A stretch of DNA of 64,000 nt from Didymodactylos carnosus (taxonomy: Eukaryota > Rotifera > Eurotatoria > Philodinida > Philodinidae). The number at the start of each line of letters is the position of its first letter. Position 1 is the first letter of the stretch. Below the pieces are notes generated by a model that was not told the DNA's origin, did no database searches, and worked only from the letters and a program-made list of their open reading frames with translations. The position numbers were made by a program, and so were the translations under genes. The stretch covers positions 21,455 through 85,454 of the forward strand of contig CAJNOQ010000063.1 in NCBI GenBank assembly GCA_905250885.1, given 5' to 3'. Below are positions 49,088 to 60,384 of this stretch, one piece after another.

Positions 49088-52000
49088 ATGAGTGCCACAT
49101 TATATCGATTGATAAACGTAACGGATCACAGTGTCATTTCTGTATCCAGAGACCAATACAAAGTTGGACGTGCAAACGGTAATTTTTCTTAACACATACT
49201 ACACTGGCGCCGAAAATTATCCGTACAGCGTGTAGTTTCGTAATAAATGTATCATAACTTTTTAAGAAAGCAATATTTTGACATACACTTTTCACCAACA
49301 TATTCTTCAGCATGTGTAGTGTGTCTGTACACAGAAATCAGTTTGAAATTCCAAGTGGTTTTAGTTTTTCACAAAAGTTAAAATTTGGGTTATTTTAGTG
49401 GTCAAAAATTACCCTCACAGCCGAGAATATTTGTTTTTTCTCGTTCAATAAAAATTTTGAAAGCATGCAGCTAATAGCGTTCGATAACTGGCTTTCTTAG
49501 CTACATTCTAGAAACAAAAATTTGCTCAAAGCATGTAGTCTTGGCCGCGAAAAGTCGAATCTAACCGCCGAGTATCCAGTTTTTCGTAAAATGAAATATC
49601 TCGGACATGCAGAAGTCTCAGAACTTTTTTGAACATCCATTGGAGAGAGCGAAACAAACTGAATAGAATACACTCATTTTAGAAATAAAATGGCAACTTT
49701 TTGCATGTTTTTCAGAATGTTCGTTGTATTAGTACATGCACAAGATTTTATTAATTTGGCTCTATCTCCTTAGCCTCTAATCCAAAAACTTTTTTCTTGT
49801 GTAGAATTGTAGAAAAGGGTCGCTCTTCAAAATGAGGTCTTTTTCGACACTTGATCATATTTTCTTCAAAAGATGCAAGCAATTCATAGAGAAAGACTCC
49901 GTGGAACGCCATCAGTGCTGATATAACCGAAATACTCGTAGAGTCGGTTCAAAATCGAATGCCAGAAACAAAAAGGCTTTCCAAGATGATATCAGATACG
50001 TTCTGAAAATTCGAAGCCTGAAAAACATAGAAATAATTTTTTTTCTAAAAGTGTCAAGACAGTGTATTGTGTCACCGAATTTTTCTCGTACATCTCTCAA
50101 CGAAGGAAATATGATAAAGTGTCGAAGAAGATCTCATTTTGAAGGGCCGACTCTTTTCTACAATTCTGCACAAGAAAAAAAGTTTTTGGATTAGAGGCTA
50201 AGGCGATAGAGCTAAATTAATAAAATCTTGTGCATGTACTAATTCCGAACATTTCGAAAAACATACAAAAAGTTGCCATTTTATTTCTAAAATGAGTGTA
50301 TTCTATTCAGTTTGTTTCGCTCTCTCCAATGAGTATGTTCAAAAAATGTTCTTAGACCTGTCCATGTCCGAGATATATCATTTTTCGAAAAATTGGACAC
50401 TCGGCGGTTAGATTCGATTTTTCGTGGCCAGGACTAGATGTTACAAAAGTTATGATTCATTTACTCCGAAACTACATGCTGTACGGATAATTTTTGGGCG
50501 CATGTATACAAATCATTTAATTAACTATTCAATGTATTTTTAGGTAACGATTTTTCAATTCCAAATAATCGTTACTTGTCATCAACACATTGTGTCTTCG
50601 AGTATGAGGATGGGCAATTATATGTTAAAGATTTAAGTACAAACGGCACATTGTTGAATAAAAATCGAAAGTTACCAAAAAATGAGGTAGATTGTATACG
50701 TATTGAAATGGCACAATAAATTTTCGATTTTCTTTCGTAGCGTGTTCGAGTGAAGTCTGGTGATAGTATTCAAATTGTATATAGAAAAGACGATCCACAA
50801 TTCAGTAAGTTATTTGCAATAATTTTTACACAACATGTTTAAAACGTGTTCGCGCTTGTTTGTTATAGATGTTATATTACAAGTTGATACCGGTGAAGCG
50901 TCCTCGAATGGAGACAGTTTAAATATAACACAACTTACTAATAACGATGTAAGATATTTTACAGATGTGTCGGATTTATTACAAATAGTCGTATAGTCTC
51001 AGTTCATGTTTATTATAAATCTTGTAATAACATCTTAAATGTATTTTTTTCAATCTTAGACACCAAAACGTGAAAATTCTCAGTCACCAACTCAAACGGG
51101 TAAAAATGTTTTTTTTTTATAGCATAAAGCATAATATTTACATGGCTCTTCTTTTTAGATACTCAATATGCTTCTTATCCATCGATACCATATTTTTCTC
51201 AAAAAAGTGGTATGAGACATTCTACATGAAGTTTATCGTATAAAATTTTCTGTTATTTTAGACGATATAAAAGAGAATGATCCTCAACCAGCAGCTTTAG
51301 TACCAGCAACGACGACAATAACAGCAATAAATAACGAGAAAAAAAGTAATGATGTTGAACCAAAACCAGTAAATGGTCCTGAATTTGCAATGGCTCCTGG
51401 TGAGGAAATGGAAGAAGTTTTAACATGTGCATGCTGTCAAGAAATAATGCAAAATCCATTAAGGTTAGAAATCGAAAGAAACAACATTTTACCTGTATGA
51501 CTCTAATATTGTCTAAGCACAGTTTTGAGATGACCATACCATTTAGTTAAGTAATTCTGCAATGGGAAATCTTTTTATGGGATTGCCTACGACCATCAAT
51601 ATAACATCACGACACCATTTAGGTAAATTTTAATCTTTTTCGTTCTAGTCTTGAACCATGTCTGCATACCTTTTGCGCTGATTGTTATCAATCTTGGGAG
51701 GCTATTCAACGAACATGTGAGTTGAAAAGGATAAAACTACGTTCTTAACGCGAAAATATTACCAATAATTTTATGTTTAGGTCCGCAGTGTCGACAAAAA
51801 GTGATTGGGAAAAAGAAAAATTTTCTAGTTAATAATATGATAGAAATTTATTTAAAATCATTTCCACATAAACGACCTGAACCAAAACCAGTTGAAAATA
51901 TTGATTCCAACAATAAAAATAATCAGGTAAGTAATTTAGAACAAAAGTACGGAAAAGAAAGGATTAATAAAGTCAGTATGGATGAATGAATATTCAGGTT

Positions 52001-53633
52001 GGTTCCGATGGTTTCTATTTGGATCATGCACATTTCGGCCGAGAAGATGAAGATGATGAGGAAATGGATGATGAAGGTATGACTTTGATTAGAAAATGAT
52101 AAATCTTTAGTTCAGAGTAGTTTTTACTATTCTCGTTTTTTCTTTCGCTTGAAGATGACGAGGGAATGGACGATGAAGGTATGAGTTTGATTGAAATATT
52201 ATAAACTTGAGTTGAAAGCTTTTTTTAAAATTTTTATTTTTATTTTTTCGTGAAGATGATATGGATGAAGATGAGGAGGAAGATGATGATGATGATGATA
52301 TGGGACTTGCAGCGCCAGTTGGCCATCCGGTTTTTCCACCTTATATGATGTAAATAGAATTTGTTCTTTGTTTCTTTTGGCTTAATCAAAGTCTATACTA
52401 GGTTTTGTATTATGTTAGGCATCAGGCACCACCAGCACAATTTCGTTGTCGACAATGTGCACCGAATATTCTTCAAGGTCCTACTGGTAAGTCTGACACT
52501 CACACTTCATTTTGGGCGAAAAAAACGTTTTTTTTCATTGTAGCCGCAGCAGCAACTGCTACATTTCAATGTGCACCTGGACAAAATCATATATTATGTC
52601 AATGTTGTATTCAGCCAATGCCTGATAGGCGCGGAGAACAAAATATTCATCAACAATGTGAGTCTTTGTTACTCTCTTTTTCCTATAATAAAGGAGGATA
52701 ATAGAGGAGGAAATCTTTCTTTCCTTTTAAAATTTTCCCTACCAAATATTTTTAGGTACGATATGTCATCAGTCTTATTGTAATATGTATTGGAAATGCA
52801 ATCGAGCCAATTGTCATGGATGCTTGAATAAATTGCGAAGTAAGACAGTGTAAATATGTTTTCTTCTTTTAAAGATTAGTTTTTCTTTAGATTGTAATTT
52901 TGCACCACAACATCTTACTGATCTTGTTAATAACAATCCAGTTGAAACAAAAATTTTACAAGTAAAGTCAAGTTTTTTTCTTCTAGTACTCATTTGAATA
53001 GCTGGTTGATATGCTATTACGCTTCCATTTATTAGGAATACTCACCAGAAGTGTAATATTTTGTAAAGAATAGGTTTAAATCTATTCAAATTTTTGCTCA
53101 GTGTTGAGGACGAAGAGTAACAATCTGCTTTTTTTTATTTGTGTTTATTTCACGTTTGTTTTAGACATATATTGCATCAAATCACATGTCAACAAAAGAT
53201 TTATTTATCAGTTGTTGCGATAATTTAGATCAAAAATTGTTTCATTGCACTGGTATTGATCCAAATTCTGCAGGTAATTAGAAATACGATTTCAAGAATG
53301 ATTTTTCTCATTTTATGACGATCATAGATAGCCGATGTTATGGAGATTTTTGTCTAAAAGAAATCATCCTTTCAATATATTCAATGTTTAGTTTAATGTT
53401 GCTTTGTTCTTTTAGTTCCGTCTGAAAAAGTGGTTTGCTATCAATGCGGTTTAAAGATGTTTAAAGAATTAGCATATCAATTTCGTTTTAATATGAATCG
53501 TGCTGATATTCAACCGGCAAATATGCGTGAACGCGAAGATTGTCATTGGGGTCATAATTGTCGTACACAATATTCGAAACCATATCACGCACAAAAATAT
53601 AATCATTGTTGTGAACAACTTCGTTTTCAGTAA
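49088..53633 (+). CDS. CHFR: CHFR-type E3 ubiquitin ligase (FHA, RING, PBZ)
   Basis: About fourteen exons. Residues ~1-100 form an FHA phosphopeptide domain (ITVS-like RDQYKVGRANG, NRYLSSTHCVFEYEDGQLYV, DLSTNGTLLNKN). A RING finger follows (LTCACCQEIM, LEPCLHTFCADCYQSWE, CPQCRQK), then an Asp/Glu-rich linker, then the CHFR cysteine-rich region (CRQC, CQCCIQPMPDRRGEQNIHQQ, CTICHQSYCNMYWKCN, CYQCGLKMFKELAYQFRFN). It ends in a poly(ADP-ribose)-binding zinc finger, CHWGHNCRTQYSKPYHAQKYNH. CHFR ubiquitinates mitotic and DNA-damage targets and is recruited by poly(ADP-ribose). A TTTTAG acceptor-like site abuts the start. Intron 1 (49179-50543) is swollen by a foldback element. Tiny 24-nt exon 52155-52178 lies in the acidic linker. 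Confidence 0.92.
49205..50508. mobile_element. Foldback element of about 1.3 kb inside CHFR intron 1
   Basis: Two long arms face each other. The left arm begins GGCGCCGAAAATTATCCGTA near 49207 and runs to about 49870. The right arm runs from about 50100 to its inverse near 50504 (TACGGATAATTTTTGGGCGC). Long stretches pair with few mismatches, for example AAAATGGCAACTTTTTGCAT on the left and its complement near 50270. The loop is about 230 bp and carries a short minus-strand open frame with no family features. There is no transposase. The class is unclear, and no certain target duplication could be fixed at the ends. The element lies wholly within a GT-AG intron, so splicing would remove it. 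Confidence 0.75.
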
Positions 53634-54713
53634 ATACGTTCGTTCATTTATTTTGTCGCGGAAAAAAAATTCATTACATTATTTTCATTCTTCTTGTTCA
53701 TTTTAATAATTTCCTCTTGTTCGTTTTTTGTACGGTGATGAATTTATATGCACAGTATCCAGATGTGAATAATATTTGTTTAATGATAATTTTTTGTGAT
53801 ATAGATAAAATAAAAATATGTGTTGTTTTTCGTTCTCGCAATGTTAATTGTTTCGTTTTCAGATCTTCATTTATACGTGTAAGTGAGACTTTATCCTAAC
53901 AACTATTAGAATTCTCAGTAGTGTTTTGATTTTTTGTTGTTTTGTTCTATTTTTTTGGTTCTCATAAAATTGTAATAGATAAAGTAAGATCGCGTTATTT
54001 TTGGAAATGTCATTTTTGTATATTTTGCCTCCTGGTTTTAGAAAAAAAGATGTTTACCTGAATCTTTCTTTTTTCAACTTAGATGAACGAAACTGAGACT
54101 ATGATCTTTTTTGAATCGTTAAAAATTATTTTATTTTATCAGCTACTCTGTGTCTTGCGTAGTGACCGTTCCTTTTTGAAGAGATAGAAATTTTCGAAGT
54201 TTCAGAAGAACAATTGAAGCATGTAGAGATATCTGACTTGATAATTAACTAGTTTTAGTAAAGAAAACAATAACAGATGATTGTAGAAAGATTATTTGAA
54301 AGAGCTATTTGATATCAGTATGTGGCGACATCTTAGGAAGAATATGTTACGAACATTTAAATAAGACAGAAAAGTAGTACGTTTTCTGCATAACGGATTC
54401 CTTTCATTTATCGATTATTGAAATCATTCTTTTTTTACATCACTTATTTCTTTGAGATATAGGAAGGCTAATCAATGTACACTTTTGAAAGGCAAATACA
54501 ACGAAATATGAACTTAATTTAATGTTGCTGTGCTTCTTTGTTACTTTAATTGAGCTGAAGAATGGATTGATAGTTCACGCTATCAAATATTGTTTTCTGA
54601 ACATTATTAATCAACTACTTATATTGATCAATTATTAATCGCCATGCGTCTTAGGAGGATAACAGATGCTCTTAGATTAAGAAAAGACTAGGTTTCTAGA
54701 TATATGTAATATA
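53634..54713. other. Intergenic after CHFR, nothing recognised
   Basis: T-rich 3' flank of CHFR, probably including its 3' UTR. No exon or repeat with matching ends was recognised. Confidence 0.5.
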
Positions 54714-55019
54714 CCCTAGTGAATGTACTTGCGAGTGAGTACTTGTTTACTTGAACATTTTCACGGTATTTGACAAGTATTTTCAAAAAATACTACTCGA
54801 TAAGTGTCTGAAGGCATTTGATCTACTTGTTGAATCTCCCACAAGTACTTGGGGGTTAGTTGGATAAGTGCCTGGCCAAGGCCTTGATAAGCAGTTAAAG
54901 TAATTCTAGTACTTGATTTTCTTGCCAAGTACTTGGTTTACTTGAAAAAAGTCCAAGAACGTTGGACAAAACTTGTGAAGTACTTGACCAGGTACCTACA
55001 TGCAAGTACATCCACTGGG
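54714..55019. mobile_element. Short TIR element rich in AAGTACTTG words
   Basis: Ends are CCCTAGTGAATGTACTTGC and its imperfect inverse GCAAGTACATCCACTGGG. The flank on both sides reads ATA, a possible 3-bp (or TA) target duplication. The 306-bp interior repeats AAGTACTTG/CAAGTACTT, itself a palindrome, at least eight times. Similar words occur at about 28850-28980, next to the CCTAGTG element there. No coding capacity. The superfamily is not assigned. Confidence 0.7.
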
Positions 55020-56759
55020 ATAAATCCAAGTATAATTTTTTTTTAAACAAAAGTGATTGTTTACAAATTGACTTTGGCTGAATATCGTGATTCTCTGTAT
55101 TTAATTGTTGTAATCTCTCTCATGACACATTACATCAGAATAATTAACCTTTACAACCTGTTCATTCATTTCACTTCTCTAAGCACTATTTGAAATTAGT
55201 TTTCCTTTTCCTTTTTTGACATGAGATGATATTTTAGATTCATCTGATCAACTTGCATCAGGGATGAATGACAATACAAAGTATATAAATATATGATCAT
55301 TTTTCTAAATGTTTGAACTTTTTTTTGTGAATGTGTCTGTTTCCTGTTTCAATTTTTTTGGTAAAAGATAATTATTCTAATCGTCTATAGTTTTATTCTA
55401 TTAAGGAAAATGAAACGTTATTATTTCCCTAATGCATAGACTCGTTAATACACATTGCTCATTAAAATAAGAAGCAGTGTCTGATTATAGAAAGACAAAG
55501 TTAATTTATTAGGTCTGTTAAGGGTCCTTCTCCTCCCAGAGAAAATCAACTTTTTTTTTATTGAAACTTGATTATTCATTAAACTCAACGATGCACAATT
55601 CGAACTGTTTACTTTCAGAATATCTATTACTTTTCATTGTTCTTGAATTCTGTTATCTAAGATATTTTTCAGCAGCTCTAGATCCGAGCATTTGTTAAAA
55701 AAGCTACTATTGTGAATCAAACATATGATCGTCATTGTTCTTTGAAACATCTGGATTTGTAGAACAGCGTTCTTTCGTTAACAGAAGAAGTCATGACAGG
55801 ACTGGGTGCGACCTCGCAATAGAGTTTCATTCTTCTATAGGTCTTAAAATGCATAAAAAAACAGTACATTTCCGTATTAGCAAAATTTCCACTACTGTCG
55901 TTCAATAAAATATATTTTTTTAATGAAGAGATTATCAGAATCAGATTATAAATTTAGATGGCTATTCCAGTTTAAAATTAATTCTGTCTTTGGAGCTACT
56001 ACCAAAGACGAGAAAAATGTATAGTGATGAAAGTGTTATTTTGCACATCTCGTCGTTTATGATTTAATATTTCGAGCTGAAATTTTTATCCTAGTCTATT
56101 CACATAGTGATCTTGACTCCTGAGAATTTTGTTCGAATCAAATGCAAGATGTAGAAGAACGTAGAATCATGTATTACATGTATCATGTACCAGTAATGTG
56201 TGTACCGGGAGATGGGGATTGCGCAAAAAACAATGAAAAAAACACATACTTCTCCCAGTAGTATGTTTAATTTTAATTTGTTAACTAATTGATTGTTTCT
56301 GCACTTCGTTGCAATTGTAAAATAAATGTTACAACAAATAAGAAATTGTTTTTTAAGAATTGGTTACAATGATGTGATATAATTGAATTAACTATTAGAA
56401 AAATAATCTACTCTTGTGAACAAAATAAAAATTAAACTTTGTATTTACAAGTTACATAAGGTTAAATTGATCACTTTACAAATAATTAAAATGAGATGTG
56501 CTCGATCAAAATGGTTATCAGCAGTTGTTTGATATTTGAATTCCTTCAAGTCATAGGTCTTCTACATAGAAAAAAATGTATAATTACTATGACCAGTCTA
56601 TAAAATTACGTTTAGATAGAGTTTTGATTAGGGAATTATCAAAATAATATGAATACACAAAATGCATGACGTAACAAGATTCACGATCAATTTTGTTATT
56701 TTTGATAAAACTATTTCTCATTTCTTTAAAATAATCAATTTAATTTCTATATATTTTAG
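55020..56759. other. Intergenic before the KDM4 gene, nothing recognised
   Basis: AT-rich DNA without recognised exons or paired ends. The last ~60 bases before 56760 are pyrimidine-rich and end in ATATTTTAG directly at the start codon. Confidence 0.5.
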
Positions 56760-59700
56760 ATGTCTCTATCGTCTCCCTCTTTTCAGTCTCCTACAAAACT
56801 TTCACAGTCTTCAAATACGGATCTTCAGCATCCAATTGTACCTGGTAAACAGAAATTTAAAAATATCTATATTTTTTATACTAATTTAATTATTTTTTCA
56901 TCTTTCCATGATTCTAGTTTTTCGACCAACCTATGATGAATTTAAAAATTTCTCAAACTATATCGAAACAATCGAAGCACAAAATACACATCGAATTGGA
57001 CTAGCTAAAATTATTCCACCAAAAGAATGGGTAGCACGAGAAAGTGGATACAATAATATACAATCAATGGATGTTAAATCTCCAATAAAACAAGAAGTAC
57101 ATGGCAAAGATGGTATCTATGAAATTTATAATATTCAACAAAAAACATTAAATTTAACAGAATTTGAAAAATTATCCAACAATGATCGTTATCGTGCACC
57201 ATTAGATGGTAGGAAGTTAAATTCAAAAAAAGAAATATCTACAATTTATTTCTTTTCTATTTAGATTATCAATCATTAGAGAGAAAATATTGGAAAAATT
57301 TGACATATGTTGCACCTGTCTATGGTGCAGATGTCAGTGGAACTCTCTACGATAGTAAACAATCGTATTGGAATTTAAATTGTTTGGGTACAATATTAGA
57401 TGATCTTGAATTAGAATATGGTACAAAAATTCAAGGTGTTAATACTTCGTATCTTTATTTTGGAATGTGGAAAGCAACATTTGCATGGCATACCGAAGAT
57501 ATGGATTTATATAGTATCAACTATTTACACTACGGAGCACCAAAGCAGTGGTATGTTATGTATTATTATGGACTAATTAACATTGTCTATATCTAAAGAT
57601 GGATTGATGACTAAATGGGTTTCAATTTTTCTGACATATTTTATTCATTTAGGTATGTTATTCCTCCATCGTATGGCAAAAAATTTGAACGTTTAGCATC
57701 GACCTATTTTACAAATTTATCTCGTCAATGTCCTGCCTTTCTACGTCACAAAATGACGCTAATAAGTCCGTCGATCTTGCAATACAACTCAATTCCTTAT
57801 AGTAAAATTACTCAACATCCAAATGAATTTATCATAACGTTTCCTTATGCTTATCATAGTGGTTTTAATTATGGTTATAATTGTGCTGAATCAACAAATT
57901 TTGCGATGAAACGTTGGCTAGAATATGGTAAACATGCGAGTGCATGCTCTTGTCGACACGATATGGTTAGTATTGGAATGGATATATTTGTTAAAAAATA
58001 TCAACCTGAAATATATGAACAATGGTTACTTGGCAACGATCATACACCTCATCCAGAATCAGATCATAATAGTACAAGAAAACGGATGTCAACACCGTCG
58101 TCTGTATCGAAAAAACGTTTACCATTTACAAATAAATTGATTCTAAAATCTGCAACAAGAACAATGTCTGGAACGACAATATTACCAATAAATGATGAAA
58201 TAACAACACGTTATCAACATCAACAGACAGTTTCAAATGAACGTTATTTAAAAATATTTACATGTTTATCAAAATATGATAAACAGCAACAATTTGATTA
58301 TTCACTAGCAACAAAAATAAATTCATTGTATTCTGTACCACTATTACGTTCTGCATTATCTCGCTCAAAATCGAAATTAAAAACACAAAATAATACATTA
58401 CTCAGTTTGACATCGAATATCGTCGAAAAATATCAATCAAAATTAGAATATGATCTGTTTTCTTCGATTAAACCATTGTGGTTATTTAACGGTTTAAAAC
58501 AAGCAGGAAAATATCGTGAACAAATTTTATGTGAATTATGGCAATTCAATAACGTTAAATATGATTTTGATAAAGAAAAATCTTTTAATCAATGGTTAAG
58601 TCTAAAAGCGCCCCATTGTTCAATATGTCAGCTATTTACAATGAATAAAGATAATGAGAGTGACATTGAACAAGAACAAGAATTTCTAGTCAATGATGTT
58701 GTTTTTCATTTATTCAATAAACAAGTACCTACCACATCGGCGTCTCCAAAACTTTTAATATTAACACAATGTCAGAAATGTAAAATTGTTGTACATCAAA
58801 CATGTTATAGGAATATATGTATGCTAAATAATAACTCAACAAATTTATCTGATGAAGAAACAAATAATCAACAACAATGGCTATGTCAACGATGTAAACA
58901 ACAAACAAATGAAGTATGTTTAGGTTTGCAATAGGCTATTAAACCACGTCTTGAATATACTTTAATAAATGTCTAGAGTCATCATCATATCACTCATGTC
59001 TATTAAAAGTTAACAGTTTCGTTAGTATAGACATTTTCTATTTGTTTAATCGTATGCTAAATGGTGAGAGTGACATAAGCGTGTTTCTGGAATCAAATCT
59101 GTTATATTTTCACAAATATCTTTCACTTTTCATTTAAGATATCGACAACAACATTACAGAGAATAAATGAAGGTTGTTCGTTATGTTTACTAAGTGGCGG
59201 TGCATTAATATTGAATACAAAAGAAGCAAATGAACACAAATGGGCACATATTGTATGCTTAATTTATCATAAATCATTCCAATCGTCTCCAGTGTTAACG
59301 AATGAAATTTCTTCTACGATCGTTACCTCATCGTCTTCATCTACATCGACCACAACAACGGCAGCAGTCATACAAAAAAAAAATCAATGCCATTATTGTT
59401 GGTCATTTTGTCCATTGGATAAACGTCGTTTACCAACAACAATTGTTATATGTGATTATCCAAATTGTTTCAATCAATATCATGTTACTTGTGGATTGAT
59501 TAGTGGTTGTACATTTGACATTGGAAATTGGCCAAAATTGTTACATACCTATTGTCATTTACATTCGAAAAATCAAATGAAATATGTATCAAATTTTCGA
59601 CATAAGAAAAAAAAGAAAAAAGGAAAATTGAATAATAATGAAAGTGAAATGGAAATAGATGATGATGATTGGAATGGAACAACAACTGATAATGATCAGG

Positions 59701-60384
59701 ATCAAATAGTAGTTGGAACAACTATTCTATTAAAACCCTATCGAAATCAGACAACCGAACATCTCGAAGGAAAACTAATATCAATTGATCCTGTTGTACA
59801 TTATGCCGTTGATTTTTTTGATGGTAGTTTTAGTCGAGATATGTTACGAGAAGATCTTCTGTTACCGTCACCAAATGATATGCCATTACTCGGTACAAAT
59901 ATCAATGTCAGATGGACAGATGATCAAATTTACCCGTGTACCTATGTTGGTATGTGTATGGTCTACAAAAAATTTTCATCTATTAATTCCTTCTTTGTTT
60001 GTTTTTGTAGGTAGTAAACAAGTTTTGTTCTATACAATTTTATTCGATAATGGTGAAACAAAAAAAATTCGACGACATGAATTTCGAATAAAAAATTCAA
60101 ATAAAAAAAAACGTGATGAACAACATAGTGTACATCGTCAATCGATTTCGACCGCAAAACGAAAACGAAAACGAAAAATTCTTTTATTATCATCATCATC
60201 TTCATCATCTAATTCTTCATTATCAGAAAGTCCGCCACCAACGCGTCATTCAAAGTCTTCTTCTTCAACCTATACTCCTTCCGACGAATCATTATTTTCT
60301 CTATCAAGTGAGAAATCAAGATCACCATCACCGGTAAAAAGACGAACTAAAACAGCACGACGTTTAAAACAGAAACGACCTTAA
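56760..60384 (+). CDS. KDM4: KDM4-type histone lysine demethylase (JmjN, JmjC, PHD, ePHD, Tudor)
   Basis: Six exons (56760-56844, 56918-57208, 57265-57550, 57653-58913, 59139-59949, 60011-60384) join in phase to 1035 residues; human KDM4A has 1064. Order: JmjN ([20 protein letters not shown]), JmjC with iron ligands His and Glu in [19 protein letters not shown] and the second His in [20 protein letters not shown], and the KDM4 zinc site ([17 protein letters not shown]). A PHD finger (CSICQLF...[13 protein letters not shown]...CQRC) and an extended PHD ([38 protein letters not shown]) follow, then double Tudor-like strands ([33 protein letters not shown]) and a basic Ser-rich tail. It should remove methyl groups from H3K9/H3K36 in the nucleus, using 2-oxoglutarate. 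Confidence 0.95.

Noticed and set aside
59500-60208. Minus-strand frames within the KDM4 gene
   Set aside because: They are antisense to clearly conserved ePHD/Tudor coding sequence.
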